DNA of 64,000 nt from Sphagnum magellanicum (GCA_021904315.1 CM038919.1:6820001-6884000); one strand, 5' to 3'. Positions 37,657 through 49,850 are shown, counted from the stretch's first letter. Made by a program: numbers and translations. Notes: generated by a model not told the origin, from the sequence alone.

Positions 37657-38558
37657 TGATGCACCCCCACATTCCTTGAAAGATTCAAATGTGAATTCAA
37701 AAGTGAGAACAACAAAAGAAAAAGGAATTAGGGTACGTTCCCTAATTCATAGCACGTCGGGGGTAGAGAGGCATGCTGGAGCTTTGGGATGAGGACTAAG
37801 ATGAATGACAAACAAGTACATTATTCCCAAATAACAAGTTGGTTAGTGCATGATTAGAGCACTTTTGATGCACGGATGAGCCACTAGCATACACGAACTC
37901 ACAAAATTCACCACAGCCTGGACTTGGGGGAAGCCACCACCTTCCCCCTTATAGTATTCTCTATGGTTAGCCACCTAAGCTACATCCAAATGTCATTTTG
38001 TCTTGGGATTCCCAAGTTAGGAGTCCCAAAATTCCCAAAATTGGGACTCCCAGCATTTTGGAAGGCCATAACTTCTTGTGCAGACCTCCAATTAAGGTGA
38101 GGTCTAAAGCAAAGTTGTAAATCTTATTGAGATATTTCCAACAATATGTGGCACGCCACCTGAACACATGTATTTCAGGGCGATTTTCAACTTTTAATGG
38201 TCAAGAGTCAAATTGGCACTTTGACTTTTGACCTTTTTTTTGGCCATAACTTGTGTTTTAAGTATTCAAATGGATCATGCGAGCTCATTTTCGACATCTA
38301 TGTTTCAAGAGCTTTTCAATGGTATAAAAATATTTTTAATCCAATGAATTTTGACCCTTAGAATATCTCTTTGAAGATTTTGGAGTCCATTGGGACTCCA
38401 ACTCCAAAAGTGAGAGCCCACTTGGGAGTGTGCAAGTTCATTCCCTCACACTCTCCTACACTCTTAGGAATGTGAAATGTGACTCCTAGGCTTCCCTCTC
38501 GGCTCGCACCTTTACAAGCCTTGGCCTTGGTCATGAGCCCAAAGCTAGGGTCACGACA
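37657..38558 (-). repeat. 3' LTR of chromovirus B
   Basis: 902 bases. On the minus strand it begins TGTCGTGACC and ends GTGCATCA. It aligns along its length with 45604-46520. Confidence 0.9.
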
Positions 38559-38580
38559 TTTTCCCCCACTAGAAGAAGAG
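38559..38580 (-). promoter_or_regulatory. Polypurine tract of chromovirus B
   Basis: The minus strand reads AGTGGGGGAAAA immediately before the 3' LTR. This is the expected plus-strand primer of the element. Confidence 0.75.
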
Positions 38581-39299
38581 GTCAATGTTCTCATTAACAC
38601 TTAAAAATCATTTCTTCAATGCAATTGCTTTCACTTAGATCCTCGACCATCGATTGCCAACTTCTGCGACAAGATCTTGCCTCAAGCTAATTTAGGCATC
38701 CGTAAGTTTACAACATTTTTTTAGCAAGTCCAAGGTGGGGCTTAGGAAAAACCTTTAACCCTTGCTTTGACAAAACCTTCTTTTGGGAGGCATTTATTTT
38801 ATGTTTCCCTTCATGAAAAACTCAAGCCAAGTCTAATCTTGACGTAAGTTGTTTAACATGACTCCTTTCCCAACCTTGTGCCTTGATCATAACAATCAAA
38901 ATATGAGAAACAACGCCTAGGCTTTGCGAAAACCTAAATCTCAAGCTACGCAATTATAGTACACGAACGGGGTCATGACTTCCCGCATTGGCTACCATTA
39001 CCAACCAACCCTTTGGGATGCACTTTAAGCATGTGCACATCCTCACAAGTTGACCTTACTTGTTTCTTCTTTTGGGGCCAAAGTTTTTCTTAACCCCAAA
39101 ATGGGAGTCCGATTTTGATTTGAGCTTAATTAAGAAAGTTCCATTTGTCCATGCCATTTGACGACTCTTTTAGTAATACTCATTATGTTTAGGATGCAAT
39201 CTGTTGAAATTTTTTAGCCTTTATTCCATTTACAACTTGATGTGGTACATTTGTGTAATTTCTTACCCCACTAAATGAAAGGTGATGTCCTCATCACAT

Positions 39300-39500
39300 T
39301 CTATGTTTCTTTTGTTTATTTGTTGGTCTATTGTGGAATTCTTCTATGACTTCTTGGGCATGTTCCATGTCTAACTCATTCACCCAAGTGCCTCTATTGG
39401 ATGATATCCTTTCCACTTGACCAAGTACTCCCACTCTTGCCCCCTTAATTGCCTTCACTTAAGCACGACCTCCACTTCAAATTTTGGTTCGTTATCAATG
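39300..39500 (-). pseudogene. Chromodomain at the pol C terminus of chromovirus B
   Basis: On the minus strand, joining frames, the sequence reads a chromodomain pattern: EVEVVL, then QEWEYLVKWKGYHPIEA and a W-x-ELDMEHAQEVIEEF helix. The aromatic residues and the YLVKWKGY core are recognisable. In chromoviruses this domain directs integration to marked chromatin. Stops and a shift break it. The stretch 38581-39300 between it and the 3' LTR has no visible coding sequence. Confidence 0.65.
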
Positions 39501-39699
39501 AGGTTGGGTGCGGGCCTTGAATTGTGCTATTGATTAGGCCTTGAGGCATCATAATTGATTAGCTTCAAAATCGAACATAAAATATGGGATGAACTTTAAG
39601 ATTTTCTAATAATTTTAATTTATAAGTGTCGAGAAATTTCTTTTCCAACATTTTGAATGAACCTGCATATGGGCCCAAGAACTTGTGATTCACATTTTA

Positions 39700-40155
39700 T
39701 GGCAACCGGAAATTTTTAATGCTTAACCACATTTCATTTCCTTCCTCAAAATTCACCTTTTGTTAGGACTTATCCACAAAATCCTTGTACCATTTATGTG
39801 CCTTTTCAAGATTTGTCTTAACCATCTCCCATAAACGCCACCTTTCTTCATCAAATTATGTGACCATTGGCATTTCCTTATTTACATCACTTGGGGGTTG
39901 CCCATGTGTGGCCCAAATTGTAAACACAATTGGTGACTTGCCCGTCACCATTTGAAAAGGGGTGGCCCCTATTGCCAAATGCTCCGAATTATTGTAGCAA
40001 AATTCAGCCAACTCCAAATGGTCCACCCAATCTTGTTGATTCGTCACCACATAATTCCTTAGGAATTGTTGGATAATCAAATTCATTCTTTCAATTTTTT
40101 CATCCATTTGGGGGTTAGAATGAGGTGCTCATTTTGAGCTTCGACCCCATACGCT
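39700..40155 (-). pseudogene. Integrase C-terminal half of chromovirus B
   Basis: On the minus strand from 40155 the frame reads the end of the catalytic core, with the catalytic Glu in MDEKIERMNL, then WVDHLELAEFCYNNSEH and the ATPFQMVTGKSP block of gypsy integrases. It is separated from the first half (41907-42434) by solo LTR C1. A one-base frameshift lies just before the Glu block. Confidence 0.8.
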
Positions 40156-40160
40156 TCTAC

Positions 40161-41901
40161 TACCACAACCCTAGCCTTAGGCTTGGGACCAAAACAAGGG
40201 CTTGCAAGGTTGTGGGCCAAGAAGGAAGCCCAAGGATCACATCTCATGCTCCCGGGAGTGCAAAAGATTACGAAGGAATGAACCTTCACACTCCCAAGTG
40301 AACTCCCATTTTGGGAGTTGGAATCCCAATGGACCCTTAAATTTTCAAAGGGCGATTACAAAGGTCAAAACCCATTGGGTTGAAAATTTTTTTATATCAT
40401 TGGAAAGATATTGAAACATAAATGTTTAAAATGGCCTTACATGACCCATTTGGATATCTGAAACACAAGTTATGGTCAAAAGAAAGGCCGGGAGTCAAAT
40501 TAACAATTTGACTCCCAACCACTAAAAGTTGATAATCGACCTAATTGCTTTATGTGTAGGTGGCGTGCGACATACTGTTGGAAAGCTCTCAATGAAGGCT
40601 ACAACTTTGCTTTAAACCTCATCTCAATCAAAAGTCTACACACAAAATTATGGGGCCCCAAAGTTGCGGGAGTCCCAACTTTGAAAATTTCGGGACTCCA
40701 ATTTGGGAGTCTCGAGACAAAATGTGACGTGCTCCTAAGTCCCTTGTTGAACCCACTTGAAGGTCCAACTATGTAGAATTGTGGAAAGTTGGGACTTGGG
40801 AGCCACTCCCGACTTCCAGCACTAAAAGGGGGTAGAGGGGCGTGTTAGAAATCATGAGATTAAACTAGGAAGAGGGACTAGATTATCAAGCTTGAATCTG
40901 CATCCAAAAACCAACCACAAAGGGTTAGTTAGCATTCGGGAACACCCTTGGGTGTTGGGACAAGCCACGGGCACTTTGACACAAAAGACTCACCACGGCC
41001 CGGACTCAGGGGAAGCCACCACCTTCCCCCATATAGTATACTTTGCAGCTCTCCGCGGAGGCTACATCCAAATGGCTCTTTTTCTCGGGACTCCCAAGTT
41101 GGAGTCCCGAAATTGTCCCGGGTTGGAGTCCCAGGATTTTGGGAGCTCATAACTCCCGACTGTAGAGTCTAATCAAGACAAGGTCTAAACCAAAGTTGTA
41201 GTTCTCTTTGAGAGCTTTCCAACGCCATGTTGTACTCTAGAATCGAACATCAGGAAGAGGTCGACTCCTGACTTTTAGTGGTCGGGAGTCAAATTGCCAG
41301 TTTGACTCCCGGCCCTTCTTTTGCCCATAACTTGGGCTATAGATCTCCAAATGGTTCATGCGAGGCCATTTTGGACATCTACACTTCAAGAAATTTTTAA
41401 TGGGACCAAGAACAATTAAATGCAAGGAGATTTGACCCCTCAAATTGAGCTCTGAATTTTCGGGAGTCCCAAAGGACTCCATTTTCCCACTTTCGGGAAT
41501 GTGAGTTGCATTCTCACACTTAGCCCCAAAGTGGGGTTGCGACAAAATGTCATTTGGATGTGAGCCTCATGGAGTGGCACAAAGTTTATTTTAAAGGGGA
41601 AAGTGATGGCTTGCCCCAAGTCCGGGCCATGGTGAGTCTTGTGAGTCTAAGTTAACCCGTGGCTCATCCTAGCACCCAAAGTGCTCCAACTATGCACTAA
41701 CCAACTTGTTTTTTGGTCTGTATAGGTCTGTGTGAGTGATTGAAGTGCTTGTTAATCTTCCTAGTCCCATCTCGAAGCTCCAGCACGCCCCTCTACCCTC
41801 GAAGTGCTACAAGCCAGGGAACGTGCCCCAACTTCCTATTTTTCTACTGTTTTCATCTTAGACTCATATTTGAGTATCTTGAGAAGGTTGGGAGTGCATC
41901 A
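40161..41901 (+). mobile_element. Solo LTR C1 nested in chromovirus B integrase
   Basis: The outer solo LTR starts TACCACAACCC and ends GTGCATCA, with perfect 5-bp target duplications TCTAC at 40156-40160 and 41902-41906. Without the further nested LTR C2 it is about 926 bases, close to the LTR length of chromovirus B, and it is the same family. It splits the integrase between the second Asp and the Glu. Confidence 0.85.
40735..41544 (-). mobile_element. Solo LTR C2 nested in solo LTR C1
   Basis: 810 bases, plus strand TGACGTGCTCC to GGTTGCGACA, in reverse orientation to C1. Perfect target duplications AAATG at 40730-40734 and 41545-41549. It resembles solo LTR A in length and sequence. Confidence 0.85.
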
Positions 41902-41906
41902 TCTAC

Positions 41907-42434
41907 AAAGCTTGCTAAAACTTACTCGTGAATTTTGGGTCTCGATTCAACACAATGTCCTCGAGGAGGCTATGATGTTTGAACACATGTGAATAACAAC
42001 CTTCCCATCTCTTGGGCCGTGGCACTTTCTTTAATGGGAATGAAGTGTGCCATCTTACTAAATCGATCCACCACCACTATGATCGCATTAAATCCTTTTA
42101 ATGGTGGCAAACTCACCATGAAATCCATGGACACATTTTCCCATGGCCCTTCAAGAATCGATAAAGGTCACAATAATCCTACTTGTATTTTATTCAGTGT
42201 TCGATTTTGTTAGTAAGTCAAACAAATCTTCACATATTCCTTTGTGTCATTTTTCAAATTAGGCCAATAGTAGGTCTTCTTGAAGAATGTTACAATGTGC
42301 TTTGCACCACCATGGCCCGTAAGCAACCCATCATGGCACTCCTTCAAGAGCACATCCCTAAACCTCCCTTTTAGAACATAGAGCTGGTTTTGCTTATACC
42401 ACAATAATCCATCTCGCAAATGGAAGTGTGACAT
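41907..42434 (-). pseudogene. Integrase N-terminal half of chromovirus B
   Basis: From 42434 on the minus strand the zinc-binding region has both His residues and the first Cys, but the second Cys is Tyr (KICLTY). The core follows, with the first Asp in SMDFMVSLPPLKGFN and the second Asp in VLNRDPKF. Several stops interrupt it, and the frame then meets solo LTR C1 at the duplicated TCTAC. Confidence 0.8.
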
Positions 42435-42539
42435 GATTCCTTTTTAAATGTTTTACTTTATTTCCTTAACCAACCCATCATGGTGGTTCACTAGTTGAAC
42501 TTCCTTTTGAAGCTATGTTTCCCCCGCGTACACCACCTT

Positions 42540-43805
42540 AATTTAGTGTTTTCGATTTAACGCATCAGGCACCACATTATCCTTCCCCAACTTTTGTCAA
42601 ATGTCCACATTGAACAATGCCAATGTGATTTGCCATCTCACTTATTTTGATGACAACTTTGGTTGAATGGTGAAATATTTCAAAGTGACATTATTAGTCC
42701 ACACCATCACATCCTTGGAGCCTATGTGATGGCCCTAAGTCTTGAGGCAATGTATCACGGCCCACATTTCATTTTCATGTGTTGGCCACTTTCACTCTGT
42801 GTCACTCAATTTCTTGCTTTCAAATGCCACTAGCCTTCCATCTTGCACTAAGACTCCTTTAATCACAAAGTCAAAGGCATTGGAATGGATCTTAAAATCT
42901 TTGTCAAAGTTGGACAACTTTGACACAAACACTTTCACCAAAATGCCTTTCAAGGTTTCAAAGGCTTCATTGCATGTTTCATCCCATTCATAAGTTTTGG
43001 ATGACTTCTTCAAAAGGTTTGTCAAAGGTGTGATTATCTTTGCAAAGTTTTTAATGAACTTGCAATAATAGGAAATAAATCCTACAGATGATCTTAAAAT
43101 CAAAACTGACTTAGGTGGCTCCCAATCCAAAATTGCCTTCACCTTGTGGCCATCCATCTTCAAGCCTTCTTGGGTGATCTTATGTCTAAGGAAATCCACT
43201 TCTGTCACTCGAATTTGCATTTCTCAAATTTATCATACAACTTGTTTTTTCTCAACCTTTGGGAACACCTTTTGGAAATGCTTCACATGTTCCTCCATAA
43301 AGTTGTTAGAGACCAAATTGTCGTCTATGTATATGATCACAAAATCATTAAACCATTCTCGGAAAATGTTGTTCATGAATGTGCAAAATGTAGCAAGTGT
43401 ATTGGAGAATCCAAAAAACATCACCAAGAACTTGTATGAGCCATACCTTATGCAACAAGCGATCTTTTCTTCGTCCACTTCTACAATTCGAATTTGGTAA
43501 TATCCCGAACCTAGGTCAATCCTACTAAACATTTTAATTTTTGAAAGTCAATCAAACAAATCGTGAATTCAAACTAATGGCTATCGATTTTTCATCATCA
43601 CCTTATTGAAGGTTTTATAATCCACAGACATCCTCAACATCCCATCCTTTTTGTGAACAAAGAGGATGGGTGCCCCATATGGTGACTTACTAGGTTTGAT
43701 GTATCCCTTTGCGAAAAGTTCCTCAAGTTGAACCTTAAGTTCTTTCAACTCCTCATGACTCATCCGATATGGGGCCTTCGAGGGAGGTGCCACTCTCAAC
43801 ATCAC
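42540..43805 (-). pseudogene. Reverse transcriptase and RNase H of chromovirus B
   Basis: Frames 43805-43581, 43532-43233 and 43220-42792 cover [20 protein letters not shown], the DLGSGYYQI block, the FGFSN block and the catalytic YIDD at about 43320. The thumb and RNase H follow to about 42545, including ENEMWAVIHCLKT and a TLKYF block. Frameshifts separate the segments. The catalytic YIDD remains intact within its frame. Confidence 0.9.
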
Positions 43806-43823
43806 CTTGGTTGCATGGTTGAC

Positions 43824-44340
43824 TTATTTTCTTAAGGGTAATTCATCAAGCAACTCTTTAGGCATCACATTTTGGAATTCATCCAACATTCGCTTAACGC
43901 ACTTGGGAAGACTTACCAAGTTGGTAACTTCCTTTGGCTCAAACTCGTCCAACACACGCATCACACACAACATGCCATAACCTCCCATGCATTCATTTTC
44001 CAAAGTTTTTCCTGACATCAAGTGGATGGTCGATCCACCCACACTAGGCACTTCATGTGCCTTCACCCAAATGATCCCATTTTTGGACGAGATTTTAATT
44101 AACCTATTATGCCCTTCTATGAGCACATTATTATGGATGATGAATTCCATTCCCAAAATGCATTCCATTCCCCCTAAGGTGGAAACCAACAAATCCACCT
44201 TTCCTCTCCAATTCCCTAGTTGAAGAAGCATGTTTCTTGCTTACAATGTGGTGGGATGGAGAACCCCATTCGCAAAATGCACCTCAATGGGTGCCTTAAG
44301 CTCCTCCAACTCGAGCTCCATTCTTTCGGCGTTTTTTTAG
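43824..44340 (-). pseudogene. Aspartic protease region of chromovirus B
   Basis: The minus-strand frame 44231-43824 holds the second half of a retroviral-like protease fold, with the ILGMEFI flap-side block, and the linker to RT. The active-site part upstream (about 44340-44240) is broken by stops; a remnant of the family's D-[ST]-G-A-[ST] area reads as GASHNF. It lies between the zinc knuckle and RT, as expected. Confidence 0.65.
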
Positions 44341-44456
44341 GTTATGAAGTTGTGGGAAGCCCCTGTGTTTAAAAGACATAACACCTCCTATTTAGAAACC
44401 TTCTCATTTAGAATCCCTCCCTTTTAAGAAAATAAGGCAATTACGTTCACTTTGGG

Positions 44457-45486
44457 TTAAGTTGTGGCAAGGTCAATTACCTTAGAACCCCCATTACCCA
44501 GTTTGGGTTTAGGGCAATCTTTGGAGTAATGTCTTATTTCATTGCAATTGAAACACATTCCTTTGGGCTTCTCGCTAGCATCTCCTTTGAGTTGGCTCCC
44601 TTTTAAAAGAGCCCCCTTTCTGATGAAATTTCCTTTGGGTTTCAAACCTAAGCCTTGAAATTGTTTAGGTTTTTCCTCTTTTGAAGTGTCTTACCTTCGG
44701 TTCCATTCCTTTTCATGGCATGTTTTCTTGTGAGGGAATTTGTTCTCCTTAAACCCGGACTTTTCACCCCGTCCCACATCCGAGAAACCTTCAATTTTTG
44801 TGATGGCGTCAAACAATGAGGCAAGCAAATTCTCTTCAATCTTACGCTTGGTCCAAGTCAGGAGCCCCATCACAAAATGGCACACCCAATCTAAATCATG
44901 CATATGCTGGACCTCAAGGATGACTTTAATGTATGCCTTCACATATTGGCACAAGTTATCATTCATCGCATTCACAAGGTCACGGAGTTTACACCTTGAA
45001 ATGTAGTCGAAATTATTTGGAATGAATTTTAACTCAATCCCTTCCTTGAAGAATTCCCATGTGTATCCATGGGGCTTCCCTTCCCCTTGCCTCATCGTCC
45101 TCCACCATGTCGAAACATAGCCCTTTAAATAGGACTGGGCAAGATCCATGGCAAAATGTCGCCCAACCTAAACGGCATGGAGATAAACTCCATTACCTCC
45201 AAGAAGTAATCCTTCATTTTTGTAAGTCAAGCATCCACAACCTTTCAATCTCGAACTCCATCAAAATTCCTAGGCTTAGTAGATTTAAATCCTACACTTA
45301 TAAATGATCCTCCTTTAAGGGCCTCAACCAACTCAGTGAAATCGGGCCTATGCATTTTAAGTAAACCTCCAATTGTTTTAAAGTGAAAAAAATTACGGTT
45401 GGTTGTTGTTCCTTTTCATTTTCATGATCATTTTTGTTCTTCAAAATCCTTTTATTCCTCCTCCCTAATGGTGTCGGATGGAACAT
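44457..45486 (-). pseudogene. gag of chromovirus B
   Basis: The minus-strand frame 45149-44691 encodes a capsid region (AQSYLKGYVSTWWRTM, then a CKLRDLVNAMND block). Frame 44645-44457 has an intact CX2CX4HX4C zinc knuckle (CFNCNEIRHYSKDCP). Upstream frame 45486-45298 begins the protein. At least two frameshifts break the reading frame. Confidence 0.8.
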
Positions 45487-45589
45487 TTAGGTCCTAGGTG
45501 GGTTTTTCCACCATGGTCTCCTGCACTGTGTTACAGGTTTTCTTTGGTGCCATCAAAACTCTCAAATAGGTGAATCGAACTCTACTAGA

Positions 45590-45601
45590 GCTCCGATACC
45601 A
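45590..45601 (-). promoter_or_regulatory. Primer binding site (tRNA-iMet) of chromovirus B
   Basis: The minus strand reads TGGTATCGGAGC two bases after the 5' LTR. One base differs from the canonical iMet site TGGTATCAGAGC. Confidence 0.85.
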
Positions 45602-45603
45602 TG

Positions 45604-46520
45604 CGATGCACTCCCACATTCCTTAAAAGTCTCAAATGCAAATTTGAAAGTGAAAATAACAAAAGAAGAAGGAGTTGGGGTACACTCCCTAACTTGTAAC
45701 ACTTTGAGGATAAAAGGGCATGCTAAAGTTCTAGGATGGGGACTAGAATGAATGACAAGCAGGTTAATTATTCACATGAACTTGCACAACCCAAACAATA
45801 AGTTGGTTAGTACATGGTTGGAGCACTTTTGGTGCACAGATGAACCACTAGCATACACGAACTCACAAAACTCACCACGGCTCGGACTTAGGGAAGCCAC
45901 CATCTTCCCCCTTATAATATTCTCCATGATTAGCCAAGGAGCTACATCCAAATGTCATTTTGTCCTGGGATTTGCAAGTTGGGAATCCCAAAATTTTTAA
46001 TATTAAGACTCTTGACACTTTGGAGGGCCATAACTTCTTATGTAAACCTCCAATTGAGGTGAGGTCTTGAGCAAAATTGTAGCTCTTATTGAGATATTTC
46101 CAATGATATGTGGCACGCCACCTGAATGCATGTATTTTAGGGTGATTCCTGACTTTTATTGATCAGGAATCAAATTAACACTTTGACTGCTAACCTTTCT
46201 TTTGGCCATAACTTGTGTTTTAAGTATTCAAATGGATTCTGCAAGCTCATTTTAAACATCTATGTTTCAAGAGCTTTCTAATTTCATAGAAATATTTTTA
46301 ATCCAATGAATTTTGACCCCTAGAATAGCTCTTTGAAGATTTGAAAATCCATTAAGACTCCAACTCCCAAAGTGGGAGCCCACTTGGGAGTGTGCGGGTT
46401 CATTCCCTCACATTCTGTTACATTCATGGGAGTGTGAAATGTGACTCTTGGGCTTCCTTCTCAGCCTGCACCTTTGTAAACCTTTGCCTTAGTTGCGAGC
46501 CCAAGGCTAAGGTCGTGACA
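45604..46520 (-). repeat. 5' LTR of chromovirus B
   Basis: 917 bases, matching 37657-38558 along its length with many substitutions. Its last base next to the primer site appears mutated from the TG/CA terminal form. Confidence 0.9.
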
Positions 46521-46525
46521 CACCT

Positions 46526-47880
46526 AGTCTCCCTCCAATGGCACCTACCAATTAAAAATCATTTCCTTACCCCATTTATAGTGTTGGAATTGACCTTAAT
46601 GCGCATGTTTGGGAGTTTCAAAAAGTAATTCAAGCCAATGGGGAAAGGAATGATCGAGACATAATGAACCTATTTTGCTTCACCTTGAAGGATGCAATTT
46701 TGAATTGGGGGGAGAATTTCATGCAATATCACCTTGGATGCACATTTGCCAAACTAAAGGTAGTTTTTCACAAACATTACTGAAAAGTGCAAACAAACAA
46801 ACATGTTTATATGGCTTTGAAAGTCGTTAAACAAGCAGCAGATGAAAAAGTGGAGGTATATTATGAATGTATATTAAAATTGGCAAACTACGTACACCAT
46901 AAAATAAACGGCAATTTGTTTATGACATTTTTTCCAAGCTAGATTAGTACCCTATTTACATGTAATCATTATAAGGACGAAAGGAAATATTTTGTTCCTC
47001 CACAAAAATGTTATAGTGACATGTGAAGAGAACATGGGTGATGCCAATGAATACTAGAAAATATTGGAACCTCCACCAAAATCGGAAAAAACCACAGATT
47101 TTAGGAAGAACGAACTAGTATGAAATCAATGTAAAAAATCAAGTCATACCAAATAATGTTACCATCGGAACCCAAAAAACTTGAATAATTAGTTCATGGA
47201 GAAAAAAAATGTACAAGTGAATGAAATATTTGCTTAGTTGAAAACAACTAGAAATCCATATATAGGAAACCGAAATAACAAAACCAATAATACTACCATT
47301 CAGTTCTCTTGTTTTATTTGTGGTGGTCTTGATCATAAAAATTTTGATTACCCACATTAGTAGGTAGCATTGGAGACATTCAAAAACAAGAAAGTAAACT
47401 CCAAACTAAAAAAGGAAAATGTAGTAATTAACATGGTGTTGGTTGTAATTACTAGAAGTCAAATCTTCGAAGCTGATGCCTTCAAGGAAAAGGAGATGAA
47501 GTGAAATAACACTATTGCAAATTAGCAAGAGGAAGAACAACTTTAGAAATCATTTGAAGATGTTATCAAACAACTATAGAAGGAGGAACCACCATTATAA
47601 GTTCCAACATTGGAGGTTGCTAAGGGGTTCACTCGCACGAATGAATAAACGCCAAGAAATGAAGGATGCCATACTAGTTAATCCTAGTTCGGAAATCAGA
47701 GTTAACATGTTGAAAGCCATGGAAAAATCAATTACAATTCAACAGGCTATTGAAGACCAGTTATTCAAAAGCACACATATGTTGACCTTCACAAAACTCT
47801 TTCAACTTGCACCAAACTTAAAACAATATGTTTTGTCTAAACTCCATACAGAACAAAATTTGGTTCCACACTAGTTTTTC
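46526..47880 (+). pseudogene. gag remnant of gypsy E2, 3' part
   Basis: Resumes the E2 gag after chromovirus B, collinear with 12040-13320 of E1. The second zinc knuckle near 47310-47350 reads CFICGGLDHKNFDYP: the first two Cys and the His are kept and the last Cys is Tyr. An open stretch at 47515-47874 covers the linker to protease. Confidence 0.7.
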
Positions 47881-48149
47881 ACTATTGCAAAGTCATGAAA
47901 ATTTGAGAACAAAAGATAACAAGCATGAGACTACTAATGTTGTGGCTTTTTATGAGTAGAAACAGTTAGAGGACCATGCAACCTATCCTGATACACAAAG
48001 GGTGGTGTGATTTTTTTCCCCTTTGGTGAAACTTGAAAATGTAGATCAAAATATTAAAGGATTATAAACACATTATAGGTTCAAGGCCCTTACATTCTAT
48101 GGACTCCATTTCTCATAGAGATGTTTTGTTGAAGATGTGAAAGTTAACT

Positions 48150-48820
48150 TGTTTTTGCAGTTTTAATTACCATCAATCTTCACATGGCGGTTATCCAAAT
48201 ACATGTTGGGTGAAATCTAGTGGATGATGTGTCACTAGACAAAGGTTTTGGAGCCAACATTATCACCGAGGATCTAAGGAAACGGTTGGGGTTGCCTTCC
48301 CCCAAGCCCACCCCTTATGTGTTCTGAATGGGGGATCACTATTTGACAAAGTCAATCGAAGTCATTTGAAACTTAAAAATACATATACATGGAATTCCAT
48401 ATGTTGCCACATTCAACATTATGCGAAACAATGTATTTTTAGCTGACCTTGGTTTAGGAATGCCAAGGTGATTCATGATTGGGGGAATACTTTGATCACC
48501 ATAGAAGGCAATGCAACGATTTGGACGATTCTAGTAACAACACACTCGGATGCTAATACCAAGCAACCAAAAGTTCTTCTCTACTATGATTTTGCTAATG
48601 GCATCACAAACAAGGAGGAGGAAATTCTTCTCCAAGGGGAACCGAAATTGTTCACCATTAAAATAATTACCTCATTAGAACTAGGCACACCTTGTGTCTT
48701 ACGTTGTTCCAAAAAAATCCGGTTTAGAGGAGGGGAAATTCTAGTAGATGAAGTCCCCACACACTTAAAGGTGCAAGATTTGAAAATTGCTAGGTGGACA
48801 CTACAAAAAGATGTCTAGAT
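48150..48820 (+). pseudogene. Aspartic protease region of gypsy E2
   Basis: The block GANIITEDLRKRLGLPSPKP (48250-48310, in one frame) and the strand GIPYVATFNIMRNN follow the gypsy protease pattern. The open frame 48468-48818 continues to the RT linker. The usual catalytic D-[ST]-G is degraded. Confidence 0.6.
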
Positions 48821-48846
48821 TTAAAATTTAAATTTGGACACTCTAA

Positions 48847-49850
48847 TGACGCACTCCCAACTCCTTAAAGGGCTCAAATATGAGCCCAAGTAGAAAGTAG
48901 CGGATAAGGAGGAGTCGGAGCACGCTCCCTAGCTCACAACCCTTTGAGGGGTAGAGGGGCGGGTTGGAGCTCCGGGATGGGACTAGGAAGAGTTGACAAG
49001 CTTTAGTCACTCACACGGGCCTGCACACAACCCACACAAAGTGGTTAGTGCAAAGTTGGAGCACCCTTGGTGCTAGGACGAGCCACGGGCAACACGGACA
49101 CACAAGACTCACCACGGCCCGGACTTGGGGGAAGCCACCACCTACCCCCTTATAGTATACTTTGCAGCTCTCCACGGAGGCTACATCCAAATGGCTATTT
49201 TTCCCGGGACTCCCGAGTGGGAGTCCCGAAATCGCGCCAAATGGGACTCCCGGGACTTTGGAGCCCCATAACTTTGCGAGCAGACCTCGGATTGCGATGC
49301 GGTCTAAAGCAAAGTTGTAGGTCTCGTCGAGACCTTTCCAACGGTATGTCGCACGTTCTCTGCAGCCAAGTATTTCGGGTCGATTCCCGACTTTTAGTCG
49401 TCGGAAGTCAAAACTGGCAGACTCCCGGGAATTCGACTCCCGACCCTTCTTTTGGTCATAACTTGTGTTTCAGATGTCCAAATGAGCAATGCGAGCCCAT
49501 TTTAGATATCTAAGCTTCAAGAGCTTTCCAATGATATAAAGAACGCCACAATCCATTGAGGTTTGACCCTTGTAATCTCTCTCTGAAGTTTCGGGACTCC
49601 ACCGGGACTCCATCTCCCAAAGTGGGAGTTTGCCTTGGGAGTGTGAGGGTTCACTCCCTCACACTTTCTAACACTTTCTCACACTCCCTAGCACTTTCTT
49701 GCACTCCCGGGAGTATGTGATGTGACTCCCGGGCTTCCTTTTGCTTTGACTCCCGGGCTTCCTCTTGGCTTAACTCCCGGGCTTCCCTTTGGCCCGCACC
49801 CTTGTAATCCCCTTTGCCTTGGTCGCGAGCCCAAAGCTAGGGTTGCGACA
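48847..49850 (-). mobile_element. Solo LTR D of the chromovirus family, in gypsy E2
   Basis: About 1004 bases, plus strand TGACGCACTCCC to GGTTGCGACA, absent from E1 at the matching point (about 14100-14115). It is in the same orientation as chromovirus B. The target duplication is poorly preserved (left TCTAA, right CTTAC), so the limits rest on the LTR ends and the empty site in E1. It contains a repeated ACTCCCGGGCTTCC phrase near 49720-49790. Confidence 0.8.

Larger units (their letters stand above)
37657..46520 (-). mobile_element. Full-length Ty3/gypsy chromovirus B nested in gypsy E2
   Basis: 8864 bases on the minus strand: 5' LTR 45604-46520, iMet primer site 45590-45601, gag, protease, RT, RNase H, integrase, chromodomain, polypurine tract next to 38559, 3' LTR 37657-38558. 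The target duplication is CATCT (37652-37656) and CACCT (46521-46525), one mismatch. It interrupts the gag of E2: removing it rejoins sequence collinear with E1 near 12030. The LTRs differ at many positions and all frames are broken, so it is an old insertion. A solo LTR sits in its integrase. Confidence 0.9.

Noticed and set aside
43144..43500. 118-codon plus-strand frame opposite chromovirus B RT
   Set aside because: It is antisense to a well-supported RT domain on the minus strand.
49067..49513. 148-codon plus-strand frame inside solo LTR D
   Set aside because: It reflects the GC-rich, low-stop composition of the LTR; equivalent frames in other LTR copies are broken or differ.
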